Assembly: GCF_021650975.2 (NCBI RefSeq)
Contig: NZ_CP091285.1
Coordinates: 2,604,001 to 2,668,000 of the forward strand
Direction of reading: 5' to 3'
Length of the DNA stretch: 64,000 bases
From: Flavobacterium jumunjinense
GTDB taxonomy: Bacteria > Bacteroidota > Bacteroidia > Flavobacteriales > Flavobacteriaceae
The notes below the pieces were generated by a model. The model saw only the letters and a list, made by a program, of their open reading frames with translations. It had not been told where the DNA came from and made no database searches. Made by a program: the position numbers and the translations under genes. Positions 15,593 through 23,115 of this stretch are shown here, one piece after another; the first letter of the stretch is position 1; the number at the start of each line of letters is the position of its first letter.

Positions 15593-15727
15593 GGGTAACG
15601 GTCTTGTATATGAAAAGTAGCAGATTTATGTGTACTAATTTTCAGTTTAAAACAAAGATAGCAGAAAAAGAACTAAACTTTAAGTTTTGCTCTTAACTGC
15701 TATTTTTTATATACGTTGTTGGCAACT
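15593..15727. repeat. Imperfect palindromic intergenic repeat
   Basis: The left end GTAACGGTCTTGTATATGAA...AGTAGCAG and the right end CTGC-TATTTTTTATATACGTTG-TTGGCAAC are imperfect inverted repeats of each other across about 135 bp. Similar GTTGCCAAC-ended segments occur at about 61 and 17,731, each at the edge of a gene block. I recall such repeats as widespread in flavobacterial accessory DNA. A folded recombination site is possible but unproven. Confidence 0.5.
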
Positions 15728-15731
15728 GGCT

Positions 15732-16586
15732 TTATTTTATTTCAATTATGTTATTAGTTCTAATATAAATCAATGCTTCTTTGGTTGTTGAGATTTCGTG
15801 AACACTATTTCCTGTTGATTCAAAATAACTACCAGCATCTAAATTTGTTACAGCATCTAAATTAGGCATTTTGTAATCAACATTTCCTTCAATAATAACT
15901 CCATATAAAATAGTTCCTTTACTGTAAATGTTTCCTTTAAAATGTGAAGGGAGTTTCACTAAAACGCCACGAACATCTTCTGCATTTTTCCATAAAAAAC
16001 TAATTTTGGATTGGTTATTGGCTGAAATCCAATTGGTTTGGGTGTTGTCAAGCCAAACAATATTAGAGGCATCAATATTAATTGGGCGTTCCCCTTGATC
16101 AAAAGATTCATTTGTTGGTTTTACTAAATATGGTCCATTATCGATTTCGATATAAGCCATTGTTCCTTCTCCTTTGGCAGAAGTAATATGCGGTTCACCA
16201 GCAGGTTGCGTCCAAAATGAGCCAACAGGCATCCACATATTTTCTGCTTTTGGGTCGTCATTGTGTATTAATCCTTTCATCACAATGGCACGATAAGTTA
16301 CATTATGAATGTGAGGTGGCGATGAAAATCCATCTACAAATTTCCCTATATATCCAGTTGGTACATCGTCTTTTCTATTACCCCAAATTGTTCCAGCTAA
16401 AGGACTTTTATCTCCTCGTGCTGGATTCATTTGTTCCCAAATAATATCAGTACTTAAACCAATTTTATTTGTTGGGTTTTCTACAATTTGAGAAATAGTG
16501 GTTTCTGTCGCTTTTTCTTCTGATTTTGGATTGTTGCATGAAACAAGGAACCCTAAAATTAAGATTAAATAATTGTTTGATTTCAT
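15732..16586 (-). CDS. Cupin-fold lipoprotein (DUF4437-like)
   Basis: 284 aa. The signal peptide ends in a lipobox (FLVSC, Cys about 17), so it is a lipoprotein of the periplasm or surface. The body contains two cupin-like repeats: [19 protein letters not shown] with [11 protein letters not shown] in the first, and a second with [18 protein letters not shown] and SVHEIS. This matches the DUF4437 layout. Metal-binding His residues are present in the first repeat. It is co-directional with, and 12 bp from, the nitroreductase gene, so it is probably under the same HxlR control. Confidence 0.7.
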   Translation of the reverse strand: MKSNNYLILILGFLVSCNNPKSEEKATETTISQIVENPTNKIGLSTDIIWEQMNPARGDKSPLAGTIWGNRKDDVPTGYIGKFVDGFSSPPHIHNVTYRAIVMKGLIHNDDPKAENMWMPVGSFWTQPAGEPHITSAKGEGTMAYIEIDNGPYLVKPTNESFDQGERPINIDASNIVWLDNTQTNWISANNQSKISFLWKNAEDVRGVLVKLPSHFKGNIYSKGTILYGVIIEGNVDYKMPNLDAVTNLDAGSYFESTGNSVHEISTTKEALIYIRTNNIIEIK

Positions 16587-16598
16587 TGTTTTTGTTAT

Positions 16599-17258
16599 TT
16601 AGATTACTGTCATTATTTCACTTTCTGGCAATCTTGATTTTGGTGTTTTGTCAGTAGCATTAAAATCAGAAGTTGCTCTGTAACCTAAAGAAACAGCTAC
16701 TAAAGAAGTGTAGCCTTTTTCTCTTAACCCAAACTCTTCGTCTAACGCTTTTACATCAATACCTTCCATTGGTGTAGCATCTATTCCAAGACTTGCTACT
16801 CCTAATAAAAAGCTTCCTATGTTTAAATAAACTTGTTTTTCCATCCAATGATTAAGGTCTTTCAAGTCATATTTATGAATGTCTGCAAATGCTTTTACTG
16901 CACCTAAAAATCCGTTTTTAATATCTTCATTAGGAAATCTTCCGTTTTTATCCTCTGTATCTGCAATATGTTGATAATACTTTTCATCAGCATCAATTTT
17001 TGAACAAAATAGGACAACTACCGATGCGTTTAATACTTTAGGTTCATTAAAATGAAAAAAGCCTTGCGTCCCTTTTGCTACTCTTTCTTTACCTTCTTTA
17101 GATTCAGCAATGATAAAATGCCAAGGTTGTAAGTTTACGCTTGATGGACTCATTCTCAATAAATTTTTCACTTCCTTCATATCTGATTCAGATATTTTTT
17201 TATTCGGGTCAAATTCTTTGGTAGTGTATCTCCAGTTTAATATTTCTTTTAAGTTCAT
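16599..17258 (-). CDS. Oxygen-insensitive NAD(P)H nitroreductase (NfsB-like)
   Basis: 219 aa, normal for the flavin (FMN)-dependent nitroreductase family. WRYTTKEFDP is the conserved N-terminal FMN-contacting segment. MSPSSVNLQPWHFI and a late GYRATSDFNATDKTPKSR are typical of NfsB relatives. It probably reduces quinones or nitro compounds with two-electron chemistry. It is divergent from an HxlR-family gene, a frequent pairing in which HxlR responds to electrophile stress, and the promoters of the two overlap. Confidence 0.85.
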   Translation of the reverse strand: MNLKEILNWRYTTKEFDPNKKISESDMKEVKNLLRMSPSSVNLQPWHFIIAESKEGKERVAKGTQGFFHFNEPKVLNASVVVLFCSKIDADEKYYQHIADTEDKNGRFPNEDIKNGFLGAVKAFADIHKYDLKDLNHWMEKQVYLNIGSFLLGVASLGIDATPMEGIDVKALDEEFGLREKGYTSLVAVSLGYRATSDFNATDKTPKSRLPESEIMTVI

Positions 17259-17278
17259 TTTTTTTTTGTTTTTTAAGT

Positions 17279-17348
17279 GCTATCATTTTTATAGTTGCAA
17301 AAGTAAGTATTGTAATTTATCTTTGCAATAACGGTCAAAAATGATAGC
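17279..17348. promoter_or_regulatory. Divergent overlapping promoters inside an HxlR inverted-repeat operator
   Basis: Plus: TTGC (17,295-17,298), 19 bp, TATCTTTG (17,318-17,325). Minus: TTGC (17,325-17,328), 19 bp, TACTTTTG (17,298-17,305). Each -33 box abuts or overlaps the other promoter's -7 box. The pair is framed by GCTATCATTTTT (17,279-17,290) and AAAAATGATAGC (17,337-17,348), a 12-bp inverted repeat placed about where both transcripts begin. Confidence 0.65.
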
Positions 17349-17357
17349 ATAAATTTT

Positions 17358-17711
17358 ATGAAAACAGAAAAGCCAAAAATGCTTAAATTTAAAGGGAATG
17401 AATATCCTTGTTGTGCAAGTTTAACTATGGGGATTATAGGCGGGAAATGGAAAACAGTTATTCTATTTCATTTGATGAATGAAAAATTAAGGTATAACGA
17501 ATTACGAAAATCTATGCCTACTGTAACTGAACGAACTTTGAGTTTACAACTAAAAGCATTAGAAGAAGATGGATTGATTAAAAGAAAGGTTTATACGTCA
17601 AAACCTCCTTTAAAGGTCGAATATTCACTAACAGATTTTGGTAAAACTTTAGTTCCCTTAATTCAGTCTATTGCAGATTGGGGTGATTTAGTCGTTGAGA
17701 AATATTCATAG
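17358..17711 (+). CDS. HxlR-family transcriptional regulator
   Basis: 117 aa, a full-length HxlR winged-helix protein. CCASLTMGIIGGKWKTVILFHLMNE is the signature start, with the paired Cys near residues 18-19 that may sense redox or electrophiles, and RYNELRKSMPTVTERTLSLQLKALEEDGLI is the recognition region. It likely controls itself and the divergent nitroreductase-cupin operon through the inverted repeat at 17,279-17,348. Confidence 0.85.
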   Translation: MKTEKPKMLKFKGNEYPCCASLTMGIIGGKWKTVILFHLMNEKLRYNELRKSMPTVTERTLSLQLKALEEDGLIKRKVYTSKPPLKVEYSLTDFGKTLVPLIQSIADWGDLVVEKYS

Positions 17712-17730
17712 CTTATTGTGCTTTCAGCTT

Positions 17731-17852
17731 GTTGCCAACTCGTTTATATGCTCAGTTTTTTGCAAATTAATTGAGCATAGCTACCCATTTTTGCATAGAT
17801 TGGCTCAATTATCGTTGCTTTTTATTTTTTATTGTGGGCAACTCGTTTATAT
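17731..17852. repeat. GTTGCCAAC-type intergenic repeat
   Basis: CAACTCGTTTATAT occurs at 17,736-17,749 and again at 17,839-17,852, bounding a segment with an ATGCTCA/TGAGCAT hairpin. GTTGCCAACTCGTTTATATGCTCAG-like sequence also starts at about 61. Confidence 0.5.
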
Positions 17853-17910
17853 TTATGATAAACGCCATTCTTTATTTTTCAAATTTAAACTTTCCTTCTC
17901 AATCGTGCAA

Positions 17911-17959
17911 TGCGTATAAATACGTAGTTTTGCCTGTTTTTTGTACGTATTTATACGTA
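17911..17959. promoter_or_regulatory. Paired 16-bp palindromes, copies 4 and 5
   Basis: TGCGTATAAATACGTA (17,911-17,926) and TACGTATTTATACGTA (17,944-17,959) start 33 bp apart, as at 424/457 but with AAA and TTT centres in the reverse order. Confidence 0.55.
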
Positions 17960-18102
17960 GAGAAGGTTTATTTCTGTAAAAAAGTATTGTTTGCTTTTAT
18001 TATGTTTGTAAAAATAAAGAGAAACTAAATAGTAATTTTACGGTTTTTAGTAATGAGGTAAAAAAGTTTTAATTTTTCGTTATTTAGATAGTTTTTTAAT
18101 CT

Positions 18103-18143
18103 ATAACAAAGCCGTTGAATTTTTGTTGCAACGGCTTTGTTAT
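18103..18143. terminator. Strong hairpin, probably a terminator
   Basis: ATAACAAAGCCGTTG (18,103-18,117) pairs perfectly with CAACGGCTTTGTTAT (18,129-18,143). It shares its core with the terminator at 12,041. It lacks a clean T run on either side, so termination is likely but not certain. It lies downstream of both flanking genes, HxlR (plus) and integrase (minus). Confidence 0.5.
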
Positions 18144-18150
18144 GGCTTGG

Positions 18151-18274
18151 TTTCCAAGTTTCCAATTACTTTGGAAACCTTTTTTATGTTCTTGTTTCCA
18201 AATAGTTTTAGTTTAATGTATTGATTTTAATATGTTTATGGTTGTGTTTTCCAAAGTTTCCAAAGTTTCCAAAA
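18151..18274. repeat. TTTCCAAAG repeat cluster (iteron-like)
   Basis: There are three perfect 9-bp tandem copies of TTTCCAAAG (the last ends in A) at 18,248-18,274, further TTTCCAA copies at 18,151, 18,159 and 18,195, and one inverted copy near 18,170. Clusters like this serve as integrase arm sites or replication iterons. Their position just past the 3' end of int fits either use. Confidence 0.6.
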
Positions 18275-18302
18275 AATCAACACTTATGGAGCTATGTGAA
18301 AC

Positions 18303-19499
18303 TTATATCATAATTTCATCCATGTTGAAAATTTGTATGTCAGTAATTTGTTCAACAATATGAACATAAAGCATCGTTTCTTCAATTTTACTATGACCTA
18401 AAAGTTTTTGTAAATGCTCTACACGACCACCACAAATTAAAAAGTTGGTTGCAAAAGTATGTCTTGAAACGTGAAAGGTTAAGTTTTTAGTTATTTTGCA
18501 AGCTTTCGCAATATGTTTTAATTCCCTATTAGTATATTCATTTGTGCTACTTATTTTAAAGAAATCATCATATAAAAAATATTTAGCAGTTTCATTCATT
18601 CTAATACGTTGAAACTTTCCAGTTTTTTCAGCTGTAAAAACGATAGTGTTTTCGATAAAGTTTTCTGTACTAATGTTTGCTACATCTGTAAACCGTAAAC
18701 CAGTAAAGCAAGAGAACAGAAAACGAGCTAGAATGTTTTTATGTATGCTCGTTATAAATTTACTGTCCCAGTATTCTTTTAAAACTTTTAATTCATCAGG
18801 AGTTAAGAATGTTCGATTCCCTTTAAATGATTTGTTTTTTATCTCAGAAAAGTTAATAGGAGTCGTTATTCCTTTTTTGTTAGCTAAATGAAGGTACTTT
18901 TTAAAGCTTTTTATTAAACTTGCTACTGTATTGTCGTTATTCTTTAGTTTTCTTTTACAATGTGCCTTTAAGTCCGTTAAATAGTTTTCATCAATGTCGT
19001 AAAAGTAAAGAGGGTTCTTAAAAGCTTTTACTTTATTTAAAACCGTCATTTGTTGTCTATAAGTACCTGATTTCAAAATCTCTTTTTGACGAATCATTTC
19101 TTTTTCCCAAAACAGTATAAAATCAACTCTAGCAGTTGGGTTGTTTAATTCTTCAATTAGTAAGTCTAGTGTTAGAATTTTACCCGCAATTCTATAGTTC
19201 ACTTCAATAGTATTGATGTCGGCTAGTTTCTTTTCTATATAGAGATTGTAATCTTTATAGTTTTTGTTGTTTCTCTTTATTCGTTCGTTCTCAAACTCGT
19301 TTTCACGAACTGAAAAGTCGAGTGAAATCTTTTTCACAACTCTTTTAAGAGTGATTTGAATATAAACCTGATATGTGTTGTCTTTTTTCTTGTAGTCCGT
19401 TTTCAAACGAATTCTACAATTAAGTTTCCCAGAGCTCATCGTTGGGAAACTTTCAGGGAAACAACCCCCATTATACGCGTGAAGAAATAAATTTGGCAT
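18303..19499 (-). CDS. Tyrosine recombinase (integrase)
   Basis: 398 aa. The N-terminal arm-binding and SAM-like domains resemble the Bacteroidetes integrase type. The C-terminal catalytic domain has Arg in FTGLRFTDVANI, the HxxR box HVSRH (about 343-346), LGHSKIEETMLYVH with the second His (about 369) and the nucleophile Tyr (about 378). The gene starts 75 bp from the 3' end of tRNA-Arg, so this tRNA is the likely attachment gene. It appears complete. Confidence 0.85.
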   Translation of the reverse strand: MPNLFLHAYNGGCFPESFPTMSSGKLNCRIRLKTDYKKKDNTYQVYIQITLKRVVKKISLDFSVRENEFENERIKRNNKNYKDYNLYIEKKLADINTIEVNYRIAGKILTLDLLIEELNNPTARVDFILFWEKEMIRQKEILKSGTYRQQMTVLNKVKAFKNPLYFYDIDENYLTDLKAHCKRKLKNNDNTVASLIKSFKKYLHLANKKGITTPINFSEIKNKSFKGNRTFLTPDELKVLKEYWDSKFITSIHKNILARFLFSCFTGLRFTDVANISTENFIENTIVFTAEKTGKFQRIRMNETAKYFLYDDFFKISSTNEYTNRELKHIAKACKITKNLTFHVSRHTFATNFLICGGRVEHLQKLLGHSKIEETMLYVHIVEQITDIQIFNMDEIMI

Positions 19500-19515
19500 A
19501 TCTGTAAATAGCTAA

Positions 19516-19553
19516 AGGCGAACAGCTTACGTGTTAACGTAAGCTGTTCGCCT
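19516..19553 (-). terminator. Perfect hairpin between tRNA-Arg and integrase
   Basis: A 17-bp perfect stem (19,516-19,532 with 19,537-19,553) closes a GTTA loop. It lies about 20 bp past the 3' end of tRNA-Arg and just upstream of int, so it most likely ends tRNA transcription. It may also mark the element-tRNA junction. Confidence 0.6.
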
Positions 19554-19573
19554 GTTTGGTAATTGTAAATTTG

Positions 19574-19647
19574 TGACCTCGACTGGATTCAAACCAGTAA
19601 CCTCTTGAGCCGTAATCAAGTGCGCTATTCAGTTGCGCCACGAGGCC
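19574..19647 (-). tRNA. tRNA-Arg (ACG)
   Basis: A clover-leaf can be drawn on the minus strand: acceptor GGCCTCG/CGAGGTC, anticodon stem CTTGA/TCAAG with loop TTACGGC (anticodon ACG), and T-arm ending GGTTTGAATCC. No CCA is encoded. Its 3' end faces the integrase gene, so it is the probable attB. A duplicate of its 3' end is not found elsewhere in the window. Confidence 0.9.
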
Positions 19648-19693
19648 AATTTCTTTAACAAAGTATAAATAGTGTCCTTTGTTATTGAGGGTG

Positions 19694-19724
19694 CAAATAT
19701 AGATATATTTGTGTAAACTGCAAA
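19694..19724 (-). promoter_or_regulatory. Consensus Bacteroidetes promoter for tRNA-Arg
   Basis: On the minus strand: TTTG (19,721-19,724), a 19-bp spacer, and TATATTTG (19,694-19,701). This is the exact TTTG-N19-TAnnTTTG consensus, about 47 bp before the tRNA. Confidence 0.75.
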
Positions 19725-20001
19725 CATAAATTAGGAAAAAAATATAAAAAAAGGACGCTTAAATAGTATCTCTTTGATTTATAGTGTTTTTTAAACTAAA
19801 ATAGTTTTAAAAAAAATGAATATGCCAATTAAGAATTTATTATACAATATAAATTTGTACGTAATCATTGGATTTTTAAAGCAAAAATGTCAAAGTTCTA
19901 TTATTATAGTTTTAGACTTTTTGTGAGTTATTCTGAAGGTATATTAATTAGCTTAATAATCAGAAAAAATAAAACGAAAGAAATTCTTTTGCTTTAGTGT
20001 A
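19725..20001. other. Non-coding gap
   Basis: Together with the tRNA promoter this forms a 354-bp A/T-rich stretch. A 36-codon frame from ATG 19,816 on the plus strand is the only open one seen, and it has no supporting feature. I see nothing else. Confidence 0.4.
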
Positions 20002-20142
20002 TTAATCTAATGACTTAATGGTAATATAATAACGATATGCCAACAGTGCTTTTTGCCATTTTTTAGCTTTAGTAATGTCTAATCGTTGTTTTGTAAAGCT
20101 TGGTAATACCAGTTTGTTTAGTTTCGCAATAAATTTATACAT
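20002..20142 (-). CDS. Small conserved-type basic protein
   Basis: 46 aa (MYKFIAKLNKLVLPSFTKQR...). Flavobacteria often carry a short gene of this type (LNKLLLPSFTK, then LAKA, W and YVT), sometimes mislabelled as SsrA-binding protein, which it is not. It is basic with no signal peptide. Function unknown. Confidence 0.6.
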   Translation of the reverse strand: MYKFIAKLNKLVLPSFTKQRLDITKAKKWQKALLAYRYYITIKSLD

Positions 20143-20168
20143 CACTTATTTTTTTGACAAATATAGAT

Positions 20169-20202
20169 AAAAAAACATCCCGAAATCTCGAGATGTTTTT
20201 TT
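20169..20202 (-). terminator. Terminator of the M56 gene
   Basis: AAAAAACATC pairs with GATGTTTTTT around a CCGAAATCTCGA core just past the stop of the M56 gene. Confidence 0.65.
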
Positions 20203-20205
20203 ATG

Positions 20206-22683
20206 TTATTCTTTTTTCTGCCTTTCAATTTCTTTTTGTTCTTCAGCTTTTTGTCTATACATCTCAGCTTTTTCTTCTAATTGATTTCTCTGTTCTTCCC
20301 TTTTCGTTTCTAATGCTAGTTTTCTTTCTTCAATTGCTTCTCTTCTTTCATTTTTTGCTACCTCTCGAGCTCTTTGATCTCTTTCAGAACGTTCTTTAGC
20401 TTCATTAATTAATTGTTTTTGTGCTTCTATCCTTGCTAGTCTATCCTTTTCAGCACGCTCTTTAGCTACGTTAATTATTTGCCTTTCATTTTCTTCATCT
20501 GTCTTTTTATTAACCATCTTATAGGTAATAACCTTAACTACTTTCATGTCATCATCTATTGTAATATCTTTTATGAAATTAAGATTTTTTTGCTCGAAGA
20601 ATTGAGCTTTATTAGCAATCTTGTTACCGTCTAATTCAATATCTAAAGCTTTTAATTCTAAAGCTGGAAAACTAGGAATTTTAATTAAACCATTTGTAAT
20701 GTAGATTTTTTTATCATTATCTAGGGTAATTATTTTCGATTCTGACTTTTTAACTTCATGGCTCACTTCAATAATTTCTTGTGAATTCCATTCGGCAGCA
20801 TTTTCAACTACATCACCAGTAATATAGGTAATTCTGTTTTTCTCTTCTATTTTGTTGTTTCCATCATTATAAAGCCACCAATCTTTGCTTTTTAAAGTAG
20901 TATAGTCGTATTTCTTATTGTTTATAATATATGTTTTGTCTTCTTCAAATTCTAGTTTAATGTTTTTTGGTTCTACGTTTGTTACTGCTGTAGATATGAC
21001 ATGAATTACATCTTTTTTACCTTCGGAAATTGTTGCTTTCCCTTTAAAAAGTAATACACCATTTTTCCCTTTATCTCCATATTTTTGTTGTGCTTCTTTA
21101 TTAGAATAGTGAATGATTGTTCCGTCAAGCGTAACTTTTTTACCTTTTAGTTCTTCACTAAGATATTCTTTATCGTTAATGATATAGAGTTGATTGATCG
21201 GTTCATGCTTTTTAACTTTAAATTCATAAGCTCCATTTCTTCCAACGTCTCCATATTTCTTAATAGCGTCTTTTTTGTTTAGTTTTTTAGAATTAGTTAC
21301 TTCTACAGTATAATCAAACTTAATATTTGTGCCTGTGCTTTGTTTCACATCGTTAACTACAAAAAGTACAGGAGTTTTATCTAGTTTATTTTGTTCAATT
21401 TTCCAACCGTTATAATTAATTGTATTGATTTCATTGTTGATTGTATTGGTACTTGTTGGTGCTTTTTGTGCATTAATTGCATTGGGTCTTATGTAGTTGA
21501 CGGTTTTCTCGTTATCATTATTTTTATTTGCAATAATTGTAAAGGGATCAATACCTTCATTCTCATCTATTTCAATGACAGAATTATAAGTTTTGTCAGT
21601 ATTAGCCGTTGCTTTTATACGTATTATTTCATTCTGTTTGTTTCTTTTTATCTTATTGAATTCTAATTGAATATCGTATGACTCTCTTAAAGCGTTGCTT
21701 ATTTCTTCTAACTCTTTATCGGTTGTTTTTTTGTTTATTGTAAATTCTATTTTAGAAGTGCTTTGTGTTGTAGAATGACTACTAATGGTTTCTTCTGTTT
21801 CCTTTACTTGAGCAATGGTTTCATGCTGAAAAAAGAAAATAAAAGCGACTAAGAAAGGAACTACAATGGAATATTTCCATAGTTTTTTTCTGCTGGATTG
21901 ATTTGTGTTTAACATAACGATTCGTTTTTTGATTAATGATTGATAAAACTGATTGGTGATTGATAATTGATTCTTATTGATGATTGTTTTTAATAACGTT
22001 TTTTGATATTGGTATATATTTGTAGTGATTTTTGCAGTTTTTGCATCAGCTATGAATTCTAAATTTTCTAAAATTGCTTTTCTGTACATCCATACGATTG
22101 GGTTAATCCAAAAGAAAAGACATAGCATTTTTGTGATTAAAACATCAAAACTATGTTGCTGTTCAATATGAATTTTTTCATGAATAAAAATGTATTCTAA
22201 TTCTTCTTCGGTGAAATTAGATTTATTAAAAACGAGATAATTGAAAAATGAAAACGGACTTTGATTTTCTTCTGTTTCTATGAATTGTATCTTGTTTTGT
22301 ATGCTTTTTTTACCCTGATTAACAATTCTAAAGAACGATAATAATTCTAGAATTAGTTTTAATAGAAAGTAGGAGCTAATTAGAAGGTAGGGTATGCTAA
22401 AGTACAAGCTCCAATTGAATTTTTCTTCACTAATTTGTTGACTCACTATTGAAGCATTTGTAGGCAATATCACGGAGCTATATTCTAGTATAGGTTGAGG
22501 TGCTATCCAAACTATACTTGTAAATAATAGCGTTGGAATAATAAAAGAGCCAGCAATTCCAAGAAGTAAAAACCAACGATTGCTTTGAAAAAAAGTTTCT
22601 TTGCGAAGCAGAAAATGATAGGCTAAAAAGAACAGCGTCAATAAAGCGTTAACTTTTAATAAATAGAGAAGAAAATTTTCCAT
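20206..22683 (-). CDS. BlaR1/MecR1-like M56 peptidase sensor
   Basis: 825 aa. Four N-terminal transmembrane helices (about 5-22, 36-56, 93-112 and near 270-290) surround the zinc peptidase motif HEKIH (about residue 170) and a downstream NLEFIAD Glu. This is the M56 arrangement that senses a signal and cleaves a BlaI-type repressor. The long C-terminal part has two YGD-x-GxNG motifs (KKYGDVGRNGAYEF, QKYGDKGKNGVLLF) and ends in a highly charged Arg/Glu-rich coiled coil (about 730-825). It is paired with the BlaI-like gene two bases upstream. Confidence 0.85.
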   Translation of the reverse strand: MENFLLYLLKVNALLTLFFLAYHFLLRKETFFQSNRWFLLLGIAGSFIIPTLLFTSIVWIAPQPILEYSSVILPTNASIVSQQISEEKFNWSLYFSIPYLLISSYFLLKLILELLSFFRIVNQGKKSIQNKIQFIETEENQSPFSFFNYLVFNKSNFTEEELEYIFIHEKIHIEQQHSFDVLITKMLCLFFWINPIVWMYRKAILENLEFIADAKTAKITTNIYQYQKTLLKTIINKNQLSITNQFYQSLIKKRIVMLNTNQSSRKKLWKYSIVVPFLVAFIFFFQHETIAQVKETEETISSHSTTQSTSKIEFTINKKTTDKELEEISNALRESYDIQLEFNKIKRNKQNEIIRIKATANTDKTYNSVIEIDENEGIDPFTIIANKNNDNEKTVNYIRPNAINAQKAPTSTNTINNEINTINYNGWKIEQNKLDKTPVLFVVNDVKQSTGTNIKFDYTVEVTNSKKLNKKDAIKKYGDVGRNGAYEFKVKKHEPINQLYIINDKEYLSEELKGKKVTLDGTIIHYSNKEAQQKYGDKGKNGVLLFKGKATISEGKKDVIHVISTAVTNVEPKNIKLEFEEDKTYIINNKKYDYTTLKSKDWWLYNDGNNKIEEKNRITYITGDVVENAAEWNSQEIIEVSHEVKKSESKIITLDNDKKIYITNGLIKIPSFPALELKALDIELDGNKIANKAQFFEQKNLNFIKDITIDDDMKVVKVITYKMVNKKTDEENERQIINVAKERAEKDRLARIEAQKQLINEAKERSERDQRAREVAKNERREAIEERKLALETKREEQRNQLEEKAEMYRQKAEEQKEIERQKKE

Positions 22684-22685
22684 AA

Positions 22686-23045
22686 TTATTTCTTTTTCTC
22701 GATAATATCTAAAATTTCTCGAAGTTCGTCAGCCGAAATTTTTTCTTCTTCAGCAAAAAAGGAAACTAAATTTTTGTAGGAACTATTGAAATAATTATCA
22801 ATAGCATTGTTCATGAATTTTTTTCTATACTCTTCAATAGTAACAATAGGGAAATATTGGTGTGTTTTACCATAGGCAGTATAGCCAACATATTCTTTCT
22901 CTTCTAAATTTCTAACAATTGTAGATAAGGTGTTGTAATGTGGTTTTTCTTCGGTAATTTCTTCAAGAATGTCTTTTACGAAAGCTTTTTTTAGCTTCCA
23001 TAAAATTTGCATAATTTCTTCTTCTTTATTCGTGAGCTTTTGCAT
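22686..23045 (-). CDS. BlaI/MecI/CopY-family repressor
   Basis: 119 aa, typical of the family. A winged-helix N-terminal half reads TNKEEEIMQILWKLKKAFVKDILEEI followed by NTLSTIVRNLEEKEYVG, and a helical dimerisation half includes FFAEEEKISADELREILDIIEKK. It forms an operon with the M56 sensor, which probably cleaves it to relieve repression. The promoter region (about 23,050-23,100) contains repeated ATAGTTATA-type palindromic words that could be its operator. Confidence 0.9.
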   Translation of the reverse strand: MQKLTNKEEEIMQILWKLKKAFVKDILEEITEEKPHYNTLSTIVRNLEEKEYVGYTAYGKTHQYFPIVTIEEYRKKFMNNAIDNYFNSSYKNLVSFFAEEEKISADELREILDIIEKKK

Positions 23046-23049
23046 AACA

Positions 23050-23115
23050 TTTTTTTTGTTATGACAAACGTATAACTATTTTTATAGTTATACAACTAAA
23101 TAAATAGTTATTTAA
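23050..23115. promoter_or_regulatory. Candidate BlaI-type operator region
   Basis: Words such as AACTATTTTTATAGTTATA and AATAGTTATTTAACTAG give dyad symmetry just upstream of the BlaI start, as expected for autorepression. The exact site is not defined. Confidence 0.4.

Larger units (their letters stand above)
17712..18302. other. Non-coding region between cargo and integrase
   Basis: This 590-bp gap has no convincing gene. It carries a GTTGCCAAC repeat segment (17,731-17,852), a pair of TACGTATTTATACGTA palindromes (17,911-17,959), a perfect 15-bp hairpin (18,103-18,143) and a cluster of TTTCCAAAG repeats (18,151-18,274). Parts of it resemble the leader at 58-300, as if the same control region occurs at both edges of the phage-like unit. 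Confidence 0.5.

Noticed and set aside
19816..19926. A 36-codon frame near tRNA-Arg
   Set aside because: No family likeness, no promoter and ordinary A/T-rich composition.
20002..20142. SsrA-binding protein SmpB
   Set aside because: Similar short genes are sometimes labelled this way, but 46 residues cannot form SmpB and no SmpB motif is present.
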